In this document: positions 8,457 to 14,697 of the stretch, one piece after another
Layout: each line of letters starts with the position of its first letter
Position numbering within the stretch: the stretch's first letter is position 1
NCBI GenBank assembly: GCA_944367465.1
Contig: CALVWO010000010.1
Coordinates: 1-38,072, forward strand
Direction: 5' to 3'
DNA: 38,072 nucleotides
Source: an uncultured Clostridia bacterium
GTDB taxonomy: Bacteria; Bacillota; Clostridia; Christensenellales; Borkfalkiaceae
The notes under the pieces: model-generated
What the model was told of the DNA's origin: nothing
The model's database searches: none
Seen by the model: only the letters and a program-made list of their open reading frames with translations
Program-made: the position numbers and the translations under genes

Positions 8457-8708
8457 AAAAAAACGGCTGTCCGTCCGTGTATTAGGACGGATAGCCGAAG
8501 TATCCGCGGTGCCACCTAATTTACCGCAAAGCGGTCACTTTTCCCCAGACAGGGTCTCCGCACTCACGCAGCGGTCTTCGGCGCCCCTACTCGTTCCCTT
8601 TGGGTTTGCAGCTCGGAAGTGTTCTTCGCGCGGACGTCCGTCGGGGATCGCACCCTCCCCCGCTCTCTGTGCGGACGCTTCCCGCGTTACTTTTCTTCGT
8701 CGTGGCTT
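8457..8708 (-). promoter_or_regulatory. T-box leader (Asn specifier) controlling asnB
   Basis: The conserved T-box AGGTGGCACCGCG is at 8505-8517 on the minus strand. Its UGGC would pair with a GCCA tRNA end, as expected for tRNA-Asn with a G discriminator. Stem I elements include AGTAA (8687-8691) and AGAGAG (8663-8668), and the likely specifier codon AAC is at 8621-8623, in the expected place on the 3' side of stem I. A terminator follows: a 13 bp stem with one wobble (arms 8464-8476 and 8485-8497) and seven T (8457-8463). Uncharged tRNA-Asn should favour the antiterminator and read-through into asnB. Confidence 0.93.
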
Positions 8709-8714
8709 TTCCGT

Positions 8715-8743
8715 ATTATATCAGATGCGTCCGCGCCCGTCAA
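8715..8743 (-). promoter_or_regulatory. Sigma-A-type promoter of the asnB T-box transcript
   Basis: TTGACG (8738-8743) and TATAAT (8715-8720) with 17 bp between them, placing the transcript start about 8708, just before stem I of the T-box. Confidence 0.88.
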
Positions 8744-8797
8744 ATCACGATTTTTTATGGAAGGTATTATCGTGGATTATACTGCAAGCAGACCAAT

Positions 8798-9499
8798 TCA
8801 GTCGGCGAGGAAGTCCTCGCGGTTGAGCCCCTCCCGCAGTTTTTCGAGCGCGCGCTTTTCGATGCGGGAAACATAGGAACGGGAGATCTTCAGCTGCCGC
8901 GCGACCTCGCGCTGCGGGAGCGGCGCGCCGCCCGTGAGCGCGTACCTGAGGCAGATGATGACCGTTTCCCGCTCGTTCAGAAGGCGTTTGACGGCAGCGA
9001 GGAACTTTTCCTGCATGAGTGACTGTTCCACACTTCCGAACACCTTATCCTCCTTTTCGAAAAGAAGATCCATGAGCGTGAGTTCGTTGCCGTCCTTGTC
9101 CGTCCCGACGGGATCGGACAGAGAGAGCGTCGTCTTGTGTTTTTTCCCGGCGCGGATGAACATGAGGATCTCGTTCTCGATGCACCGCGCCGTATACGTC
9201 GCAAGGCGCGTCCCGCGGGAGGGCTCGTAACTGTCGATCGCCTTGATGAGCCCGATGCTCCCCACCGAGATCATGTCGTCCGTTTCGGCGGCGCCCGTGT
9301 ACTTTTTTACGACGTGCGCCACGAGCCGCATATTGTGGCGTATGAGCGTATCGCGCGCGTTCTTATCGCCGCCGCGGGCAAGCGAGAGATACTTTTCCTC
9401 ATCCTCCCCGGACAGCGGCCTGGGATACGACCCTTCGTCGCGCACCGCGCCCGTAAAGAAAAACAGCCTGCATAAAATCGCACAGAGCATTTCCAGCAT
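8798..9499 (-). CDS. sigK: Sporulation sigma factor, SigK type
   Basis: A 233-residue sigma-70-family factor that directs late mother-cell transcription during sporulation. Residues 27-75 (YPRPLSGEDEEKYL, then RHNMRLVAHVVKKY) match SigK region 2.1. SVGSIGLIKAIDSYEPSRGTR and ATYTARCIENEILM are regions 2.2-2.4, and LKISRSYVSRIEKRAL is the region 4.2 helix-turn-helix. The first ~17 residues are hydrophobic (LEMLCAILCRLFFF), consistent with a pro-sequence removed by a SpoIVFB-like protease; some clostridial SigK proteins lack one. The gene is not interrupted by a skin-like element. GAGGTGA precedes the ATG. No vegetative promoter is visible upstream, fitting sigma-E control, though I could not identify a convincing sigma-E site. 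SigE is the main alternative, but the core reads more like SigK. Confidence 0.9.
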   Translation of the reverse strand: MLEMLCAILCRLFFFTGAVRDEGSYPRPLSGEDEEKYLSLARGGDKNARDTLIRHNMRLVAHVVKKYTGAAETDDMISVGSIGLIKAIDSYEPSRGTRLATYTARCIENEILMFIRAGKKHKTTLSLSDPVGTDKDGNELTLMDLLFEKEDKVFGSVEQSLMQEKFLAAVKRLLNERETVIICLRYALTGGAPLPQREVARQLKISRSYVSRIEKRALEKLREGLNREDFLAD

Positions 9500-9731
9500 A
9501 GTTTCACCTCACGCACTATCTTATGCGCGACGGAGCCCGTCCACCCACTCCGCGCAAAAAATGAGGGCGAAAACGGAGAAATTTGCGGAAAAAAGGTAAA
9601 AATTACCAACTCTACCGTGAGTAGAGCCCCCTCCACGCAGGGTAGAGCGCTCATTTTTACGGATAGACAGTTTCCGGCGAGAATGAGAGCGCCGCGGCGC
9701 GGAAATAGGGTAACGTTCGGAAGAATTTATG
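9500..9731. other. Gene-free stretch upstream of sigK with a CTCTAC dyad
   Basis: There is no credible gene here. CTCTAC (9610-9615) and GTAGAG (9621-9626) form a dyad, and a further GTAGAG occurs at 9642-9647, so this motif appears three times within about 40 bp. It could bind a regulator of sigK, whose start is ~110 bp away. No sigma-A promoter was found. Confidence 0.4.
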
Positions 9732-10017
9732 GTATACTGTAAGGGAGTAATACGAACCCGATCAAAAGCGCAAACTGTGCGCTCATACATTGTTGAACCC
9801 CTTGCCCGTGCCACACGGCACGCGCTGCGGGCTTCGCCTCGTCTGAGACGCTCATCTTGCCGCTTTTGATTGCTACGCACCTTTGGCGTGAAGTTTTTCG
9901 TGTCAGTTTTTTGTGAAGATGACGCCGCTATACAAGCGTATTGCAAGGAAGATGAGCAAAAAGATGCCGAAAAGATGCCGCCAAAGGCGTGGTTCGTATT
10001 TTTCCCTTACAGTATAC
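9732..10017. repeat. MITE-like element with 27 bp terminal inverted repeats
   Basis: The ends 9732-9758 and 9991-10017 are inverted copies matching at 25 of 27 positions; both begin GTATACTGTAAGGGA inward from the outside. GTATAC is itself a palindrome, so TATAC or TA target duplication cannot be told apart from the repeat. Inside are more inverted pairs: 9761-9770 with 9861-9870 (10 of 10), 9850-9860 with 9947-9957 (10 of 11) and CCTTTGGCG with CGCCAAAGG (9880-9888 and 9979-9987). No transposase is encoded. The right end carries TATACT (10013-10018) pointing towards degV. It looks like a non-autonomous transposable element, but that needs other copies in the genome. Confidence 0.65.
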
Positions 10018-10086
10018 TGATCATGTGGCAGGAAGATTCGCCAAAATCAGAACGGGACGGCAAAGATCCGTCCGAGGAGATCAAGT

Positions 10087-11028
10087 ATGAACAAGTTTGC
10101 AATTTTTGTGGATTCCGCAGCCAACATTCCAAACGACATCCGCATCGCGCGCGACATCCGCGTTATCCCCTTCAATTACATCGTAGACGGCGAGGAGCAC
10201 CCCTGTTTCAGCGAGGATATGCCCTTCGTTGAAACCGCAAAGAACTTTTACGACGCCATGCGCCGCGGCGCGGAGGCAAAGACCTCCCTTCTCCCCTCCG
10301 CGACGTTTGAGGATGCGCTGCGCCCCGCGCTCGAAGAGGGACGCGACGTGCTCCTCTTTACCATCTCTTCGGGGGTGAGCGGCACCTTCGCTCAGGCGCA
10401 GGAGGCGGGCAGAAAATTACAGGAAGAATATCCAGACCGCAGGATCTTCGTGCTCGACAGCGCGAACGCCTCCCTCGGCGAAGGGCTCATCGCCATGAAA
10501 GTCGCAGACCTGCGCGATATGGGCGAGAGCGCCGAGGCGTGCGCCGAGTGGGTCAGAGAAAATACCTATAAAATGAACAGCTTTTTCACGGTAGACGATC
10601 TGAAATACCTCAGACGCAGCGGACGCATCTCGCGCACCGTCGCCATTGCGGGCACGCTCCTCAACATAAAGCCCCTCCTGCAGGCAGACGCGAGCGACAA
10701 CGCCAAGATCGTATCCTGCGGAAGAGCGCGCGGCAGGAAAAAAGCGCTCGAGGCGATCGCGGACATCTTTGCCAGGCGCGCCGTCCGCCCCGAAACGAGC
10801 ACCGTCGCCATCGCCCATGCCGACTGCGAGAAGGACGCGCTTCTCCTCGCCGACATGCTCCGCGAACGCGGCGCGAACGACATCATCATCGAATACTACG
10901 ACCTTTGCACGGGCTCGCACGTCGGCCCCGGCTGCGTCGCCCTCTTCTTCTGGGGCAAAGACCGCCGCAAGGAGGCGTTTTCCCTCGAAGTAAATCCTGC
11001 GGCACAGCCCGCCCCGCAAAAACTCTGA
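10087..11028 (+). CDS. degV: DegV-family fatty-acid-binding protein
   Basis: A DegV/FakB-like protein, expected to hold a fatty acid for phosphorylation by a FakA-type kinase. The N-terminus FAIFVDSAANIP, the lipid-site stretch FTISSGVSGTF, VLDSANASLGEG and the C-terminal GSHVGPGCVALFFWG are family signatures; the GSHVGPG region lies at the fatty acid pocket. At 313 residues it is slightly longer than the ~280 typical, the extra being a Pro/Ala-rich tail (NPAAQPAPQKL). GAGGAG precedes the ATG. It is cytoplasmic and alone on its strand, between the MITE-like element and tRNA-Leu. No promoter other than the TATACT in the element end is apparent. No fakA is in the window. Confidence 0.92.
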   Translation: MNKFAIFVDSAANIPNDIRIARDIRVIPFNYIVDGEEHPCFSEDMPFVETAKNFYDAMRRGAEAKTSLLPSATFEDALRPALEEGRDVLLFTISSGVSGTFAQAQEAGRKLQEEYPDRRIFVLDSANASLGEGLIAMKVADLRDMGESAEACAEWVRENTYKMNSFFTVDDLKYLRRSGRISRTVAIAGTLLNIKPLLQADASDNAKIVSCGRARGRKKALEAIADIFARRAVRPETSTVAIAHADCEKDALLLADMLRERGANDIIIEYYDLCTGSHVGPGCVALFFWGKDRRKEAFSLEVNPAAQPAPQKL

Positions 11029-11049
11029 AGAGGAGCCCGCCCGTTTCGC

Positions 11050-11078
11050 TTGCACGGCGGAGGCGTTCGTGATATAAT
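11050..11078 (+). promoter_or_regulatory. Promoter of tRNA-Leu
   Basis: TTGCAC (11050-11055) and TATAAT (11073-11078) separated by 17 bp; the predicted start is only a few bases before the tRNA. Confidence 0.8.
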
Positions 11079-11087
11079 AACATGAGC

Positions 11088-11172
11088 GCCGCCGTGGTGA
11101 AACCGGCAGACACGCAGGACTTAGAATCCTGTGCCGCAAGGCATAGCGGTTCAAATCCGCTCGGCGGCACCA
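11088..11172 (+). tRNA. tRNA-Leu (anticodon UAG)
   Basis: An 85-nt class II tRNA. The acceptor stem pairs GCCGCCG (11088-11094) with CGGCGGC (11162-11168), followed by A and an encoded CCA. The anticodon stem CAGGA/TCCTG holds the loop CTTAGAA with anticodon TAG at 11122-11124. A long variable arm (TGCCGCAAGGCA) and the GGTTCAAATCC T-arm are present. Confidence 0.97.
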
Positions 11173-11182
11173 TATAAAAAGC

Positions 11183-11214
11183 AAAGCGCCGTACCCTTCC
11201 CGGTACGGCGCTTT
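11183..11214 (+). terminator. Terminator hairpin after tRNA-Leu
   Basis: A perfect 13 bp stem (11183-11195 with 11202-11214) around a 6-base loop, ending in TTT. The rest of the gap to 11340 holds nothing I recognise. Confidence 0.75.
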
Positions 11215-11340
11215 CGCCTTGCTTATGCTGTTTTCCGGATCCTTCGGGCGGACGCCGCGGATCCCAAAGATCTGCCCCGAAAAGACTGCCGCGCGCCCTC
11301 CGACCGCGCCGCCCTTTCCGGCGCCGGTGCAGACCGACCT

Positions 11341-12264
11341 TCACTTCAAAAACTTTCCGTACACTTCGGACGCGGGCGAGAAGGACGCGAACGTATCGGG
11401 AAATTTCCGCAGAATGCGCTGCACTTCGCCGATCTGGCGCTTGCGGATGATGCAGACGAGCATCGCCCTGCCCTCGTGCGAATACATGCCCGTGGCATTG
11501 ACTTCCGTAACGCCGTGATGGAGCTTCTGCATGATCTCGGCGGAGATCTCCTCGGGATGATTGGTGATGATCTCGAAACGGTACGCCGCCTTGAAGCCCT
11601 GCAGGATGACGTCGCAGACCTTGCTCGTGACAAAGAGCGAGATGAGCGCCAGCAGGACGGGTTCGAGCTTTTCCGTAAAGCCCATGCCCTGATTGTATAC
11701 AAAGAAGGAGGCAAACACCACGATCGCGTCGAACACGGCGGTCATGCCGCTCACGCTCAGGTTGCGGAATTTTTTGTTGACCAGCGACGCAAGAACCGTC
11801 GTCCCGCCGCTCGTGCCGCAGCTTTTGAGCGTTACCGCGAGCGCCACGCCGAGGAGCACGCCGCCCGCGATCGCCGCGAGAATGTGGTTATCCTCGGGCT
11901 GATAACAGATATACTCCATGCCGGGGATATAATCGAACACGATGAGAAGCCCCGAAGTGAGCAGCATGGAGAGCGTGGAAATGACCGCGCCGTATTTTCC
12001 GATCAGAAAGAACGCCACAAAAAACAGGGGTACGTTGAGCATGATCAGAAAGATGCCGGAGTTCCAGCCCGTCCCCTCCTGCAAAAGAACGGCGATGCCG
12101 TTCACACCGCCCGGCGCAAAGTCGTTGGGCGTAACGAAGATATAGATCGCCAGCGCCCGTACGATCCCCGAAATGATGACGGACAGCACGGACACGTAAA
12201 AAAAGTGCCAGATCTTTTTCCAGATACCTGTCTCCCGCTCTGCGGCGGGTTCCTGCTCCTGCAT
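11341..12264 (-). CDS. YitT-family integral membrane protein
   Basis: A 307-residue protein of the YitT (DUF161/DUF2179) family. After a charged N-terminus there are five or six membrane segments (from FFYVSVLSVIISGIVRALAIYIF), including the family motif TPNDFAPGGVNGIA and the glycine-rich GTSGGTTVLASL. The last ~80 residues form the soluble C-terminal domain (FEIITNHPEEISAEIMQ). The transported substrate or role is not established for the family. ATG at 12264 follows GAGAGGAG; a TTG six codons upstream also keeps the frame open but overlaps that ribosome site. It has its own promoter at 12294-12322 and follows the small membrane protein gene on the same strand. Confidence 0.92.
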   Translation of the reverse strand: MQEQEPAAERETGIWKKIWHFFYVSVLSVIISGIVRALAIYIFVTPNDFAPGGVNGIAVLLQEGTGWNSGIFLIMLNVPLFFVAFFLIGKYGAVISTLSMLLTSGLLIVFDYIPGMEYICYQPEDNHILAAIAGGVLLGVALAVTLKSCGTSGGTTVLASLVNKKFRNLSVSGMTAVFDAIVVFASFFVYNQGMGFTEKLEPVLLALISLFVTSKVCDVILQGFKAAYRFEIITNHPEEISAEIMQKLHHGVTEVNATGMYSHEGRAMLVCIIRKRQIGEVQRILRKFPDTFASFSPASEVYGKFLK

Positions 12265-12293
12265 ATCGGTCTCCTCTCTCAATAACTATCATC

Positions 12294-12322
12294 ATCCTAT
12301 CATATTTCGGCAAAAAATTCAA
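12294..12322 (-). promoter_or_regulatory. Sigma-A-type promoter of the yitT-like gene
   Basis: TTGAAT (12317-12322) and TAGGAT (12294-12299), 17 bp apart on the minus strand. Confidence 0.65.
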
Positions 12323-12350
12323 GAGCAATGCAAAAAAAAATTTGTACGAG

Positions 12351-12378
12351 AAAGCCCCGTCCGTACGGACGGGGCGCT
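12351..12378 (-). terminator. Palindromic terminator after the small membrane protein gene
   Basis: A 22 bp perfect palindrome (12354-12375) flanked by AAA on one side and CGCTTT on the other, 13 bp past the stop. A T9 run lies ~20 bp further on the minus strand. Confidence 0.65.
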
Positions 12379-12390
12379 TTGTGCCGTTGA

Positions 12391-12720
12391 TCAGTCTGCG
12401 GGGATGAATCCGAGCAGATTTTCGTAGGTATCGGGGAAGAACGTGAAGATGACGCAGACGGCGAGCAGGATCGCAAAAATCAGGAACAGGAAAAAGTTCC
12501 GCTTGACCATCGCCTCCAGCCCGACGATCGCGGCGATCACGAATCCGCCGTACATCCAGATGACTTTGAACGTATTGTACAGCCAGCCCACGTTTTGCAG
12601 GAAGGGCCATTGCGCGTCGATGAGCAGCAATGCGAACACGAGCACATAGACGACCGCGAGGATCTCGCCGATGATATCGAACACCGACGAAAGTTTCTGT
12701 TTCCAAGGTTTGTTTCCCAT
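12391..12720 (-). CDS. Small three-helix membrane protein, unknown function
   Basis: A 109-residue protein with three likely membrane segments (about residues 17-37, 55-72 and 76-96), a basic N-terminus (MGNKPWKQK) and a short acidic C-terminus. No family motif is recognisable. It is real by context: GGAGG at the right distance, a near-perfect promoter at 12745-12773 and a palindromic terminator. It is transcribed alone, between the Re-citrate-synthase-like gene and the yitT-like gene. No function is proposed. Confidence 0.8.
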   Translation of the reverse strand: MGNKPWKQKLSSVFDIIGEILAVVYVLVFALLLIDAQWPFLQNVGWLYNTFKVIWMYGGFVIAAIVGLEAMVKRNFFLFLIFAILLAVCVIFTFFPDTYENLLGFIPAD

Positions 12721-12744
12721 ATTTTACCTCCGTTTTGTACCCAC

Positions 12745-12773
12745 ATTATAGCCGATGCGGCGGGGAATGTCAA
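12745..12773 (-). promoter_or_regulatory. Promoter of the small membrane protein gene
   Basis: TTGACA (12768-12773) and TATAAT (12745-12750), 17 bp apart on the minus strand: consensus in both boxes. Confidence 0.9.
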
Positions 12774-12781
12774 GGGCTCGG

Positions 12782-12815
12782 AAAAAATTTGCGCCGCGTT
12801 CAGAAACGCGGCGCA
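12782..12815 (-). terminator. Intrinsic terminator of the citrate-synthase-like gene
   Basis: A perfect 11 bp stem (12790-12800 with 12805-12815) around a 4-base loop, followed on the minus strand by AATTTTTT. Confidence 0.9.
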
Positions 12816-12844
12816 GAAAATAAGGGATTATCCTGTCGAATATG

Positions 12845-14239
12845 TCACTGCTGGCTGAACGCCTCGAACTCGCGGATACGGTGCGAATCGATGGCGTAGA
12901 TGAGGTTGACGAGCTCATCGTCGCCGAAGGAGCTGTTCCTCCCCTCTTCGTACTCTTCATCGATGCGCGCCTTCATTTCGACGACGAGCGGATCGTTCTT
13001 GTTGATGCGGTGCTCTTCGGGAAGTTTGTAAAAATCGTTGATCCAGAACGCGATGCCCGCAAGTCCGCTCGTCTTGTTGACGGAGACGCGCGCGGGACGG
13101 TTTAAGATCTTTGCCGTATCGAAGATATTGTAGATCTCCTCGTCCTTCAGAAGGCCGTCCGCATGGATGCCTGCGCGCGTGGAATTGAACGCGCGCCCCA
13201 CAAACGGCGTTTTGGGCGGGATATTGTAGTTGATCTCCTTTTCGAAGTAATCGGCGATCTCGGTAATGGCGGTAAAATCCATGCCGTCCATCGTGCCGCG
13301 CAGTCCCGCATACTCGACCGCCATCGCCTCGAGCGGGCAGTTGCCCGTGCGCTCCCCGATGCCGAGGAGCGAACAGTTGACGGCAGACGCGCCGTACAGC
13401 CACGCCGTGGAGGCATTGGAGACGACCTTGTAAAAATCGTTATGCCCGTGCCACTCCAGGAGCTCGTGCGGCACGCCCGCATAGTGATACAGACCGTATA
13501 CGATGCCCTGCACGCTGCGGGGAAGGGAGGCGCCGGGGAAGGAGACGCCGAACCCCATCGTATCGCACATGCGGATCTTGATGGGAATGCCGCTCTCCTC
13601 GGAGAGGCGCATGAGTTCCATTGCAAACGGAACGACGAAGCCGTAAAAATCGGCGCGGGTGATATCCTCGAAATGGCAGCGCGGGCGGATCCCGATGGAG
13701 AGCGCGCTCTTGACGATGCCGAGGTACTGATCGAGCGCCTGGCGGCGGGTGAGGTGCATCTTTTTGAAGATGTGATAATCGGAACAGCTCACGAGAATGC
13801 CGGTTTCGGCGACGCCCGCCTCTTTTACGAGCTCGAAGTCCTTGGGATTCGCGCGGATCCATGTGGTGATCTCGGGGAATTTGAGTCCCGTCTCCTGGCA
13901 GGCGCGCAGCGCGTCTTTATCCTTTTTGGAATAGATGAAAAACTCCGACTGGCGCACGAGCCCCTTGGGACCGCCGAGACGGCTCATGAGCTTGTACAGA
14001 TCGACGATCTGCTTTACAGTAAAGGGCGACGTAGACTGCTGTCCGTCGCGGAAGGTCGTATCCGTCATCCAGATCTCGTCGGGCATGTTGACGGGCACAT
14101 GACGGTTATTGAACGCGACCTTGGGGATGGACTCGTAGTCGAACAGCTCGCGGAAGAGATTGGGCTCCTTCACGTCCTGCAATTCGTAGTGATACTTGAT
14201 GTCCTCCAACAGATTGGAGCGGTTGTTGAAATAGATCAT
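12845..14239 (-). CDS. Probable Re-citrate synthase (isopropylmalate/homocitrate synthase superfamily)
   Basis: A 464-residue DRE-TIM metallolyase. TTFRDGQQ (residues 61-68) is the metal-binding DRE-type motif, CHFEDITRADFYGF and the HGH of LEWHGHND give the other metal ligands, and NCSLLGIGERTGNCPLEAM is the family glycine-rich stretch. The C-terminus has only a short communication subdomain (FNSTRAGIHADGLLKDEEIYNIFD); the allosteric leucine-binding domain of LeuA is absent. The N-terminus (YESIPKVAFNNRHVPV) and RQSEFFIYSKKD look most like the clostridial Re-citrate synthases, which condense acetyl-CoA and oxaloacetate with Re-face specificity. Automated pipelines often call these 2-isopropylmalate synthase. 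It has its own promoter and terminator, with no leu, nif or other TCA genes adjacent. The exact activity is inferred from resemblance. Confidence 0.78.
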   Translation of the reverse strand: MIYFNNRSNLLEDIKYHYELQDVKEPNLFRELFDYESIPKVAFNNRHVPVNMPDEIWMTDTTFRDGQQSTSPFTVKQIVDLYKLMSRLGGPKGLVRQSEFFIYSKKDKDALRACQETGLKFPEITTWIRANPKDFELVKEAGVAETGILVSCSDYHIFKKMHLTRRQALDQYLGIVKSALSIGIRPRCHFEDITRADFYGFVVPFAMELMRLSEESGIPIKIRMCDTMGFGVSFPGASLPRSVQGIVYGLYHYAGVPHELLEWHGHNDFYKVVSNASTAWLYGASAVNCSLLGIGERTGNCPLEAMAVEYAGLRGTMDGMDFTAITEIADYFEKEINYNIPPKTPFVGRAFNSTRAGIHADGLLKDEEIYNIFDTAKILNRPARVSVNKTSGLAGIAFWINDFYKLPEEHRINKNDPLVVEMKARIDEEYEEGRNSSFGDDELVNLIYAIDSHRIREFEAFSQQ

Positions 14240-14310
14240 GACGCCTTCTTCCGGTACGCCGCGGCTCGTTTGCCCCGCCGCGGCATAACATAAAAAATTT
14301 ATTTCATAGT

Positions 14311-14340
14311 ATTATAACAAAAATGTGCGCGCTCTGTCAA
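14311..14340 (-). promoter_or_regulatory. Promoter of the Re-citrate-synthase-like gene
   Basis: TTGACA (14335-14340) and TATAAT (14311-14316) with 18 bp between. The ~65 nt leader contains two GCCGCGGC palindromes that could fold on each other. Confidence 0.88.
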
Positions 14341-14444
14341 GCAAATGTCCGCATTTGGAATATTATTCATTAAAATGTCATAATCCACCGTTTACTCGGC
14401 GTTATTTACGCATATAATCGTATAATATACATTTTTTATATACG

Positions 14445-14473
14445 AAAAAGAGGAACTCGCAAGGAGCTCCCCT
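14445..14473 (-). terminator. Terminator of the feo operon
   Basis: A 10 bp stem with two G-T pairs (14449-14458 with 14464-14473), then TTTTT on the minus strand. It lies just after the Cys-rich peptide gene. Confidence 0.8.
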
Positions 14474-14484
14474 TTTCCGAAGAT

Positions 14485-14697
14485 TTATGGAGATTGTCGT
14501 GTGTGCTTTTTCGGATCCTCATCCTCTTCCCGCTTGCCGTGCGCGGCACACGCCGAGCAGCCGGAACAGCCCGCGCAGCCGCCGCAATCGCATCCGCAGC
14601 CCGTTTTACCGTGCTTTTTGCGGATGATCGCCGAGACGATGACGCCGACGACGATCAGGCACGCGGCAATGATGATGAGAATTTCGTACCATGTCAT
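14485..14697 (-). CDS. FeoB-associated Cys-rich membrane peptide
   Basis: A 70-residue protein with one membrane helix (ILIIIAACLIVVGVIVSAII) followed by a cytoplasmic cysteine cluster, CGCDCGGCAGCSGC, and a charged tail. This matches the FeoB-associated Cys-rich family, whose genes follow feoB in many Firmicutes; a role in iron handling or in the FeoB complex is assumed, not shown. Its ATG overlaps the feoB stop by four bases (ATGA), so the two are coupled. It is the last gene of the operon. Confidence 0.9.
   Translation of the reverse strand: MTWYEILIIIAACLIVVGVIVSAIIRKKHGKTGCGCDCGGCAGCSGCSACAAHGKREEDEDPKKHTRQSP

Noticed and set aside
9521..9946. ~140-codon open frame on the minus strand through the MITE-like element
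   Set aside because: It crosses the element end and its inverted repeats, has no ribosome site and is compositionally odd (Arg/Ser-rich).
9870..10086. Plus-strand frame running from inside the MITE-like element towards degV
   Set aside because: No ribosome site, no domain, and the frame runs across the terminal repeat; treated as non-coding, though a short element-encoded peptide cannot be excluded.
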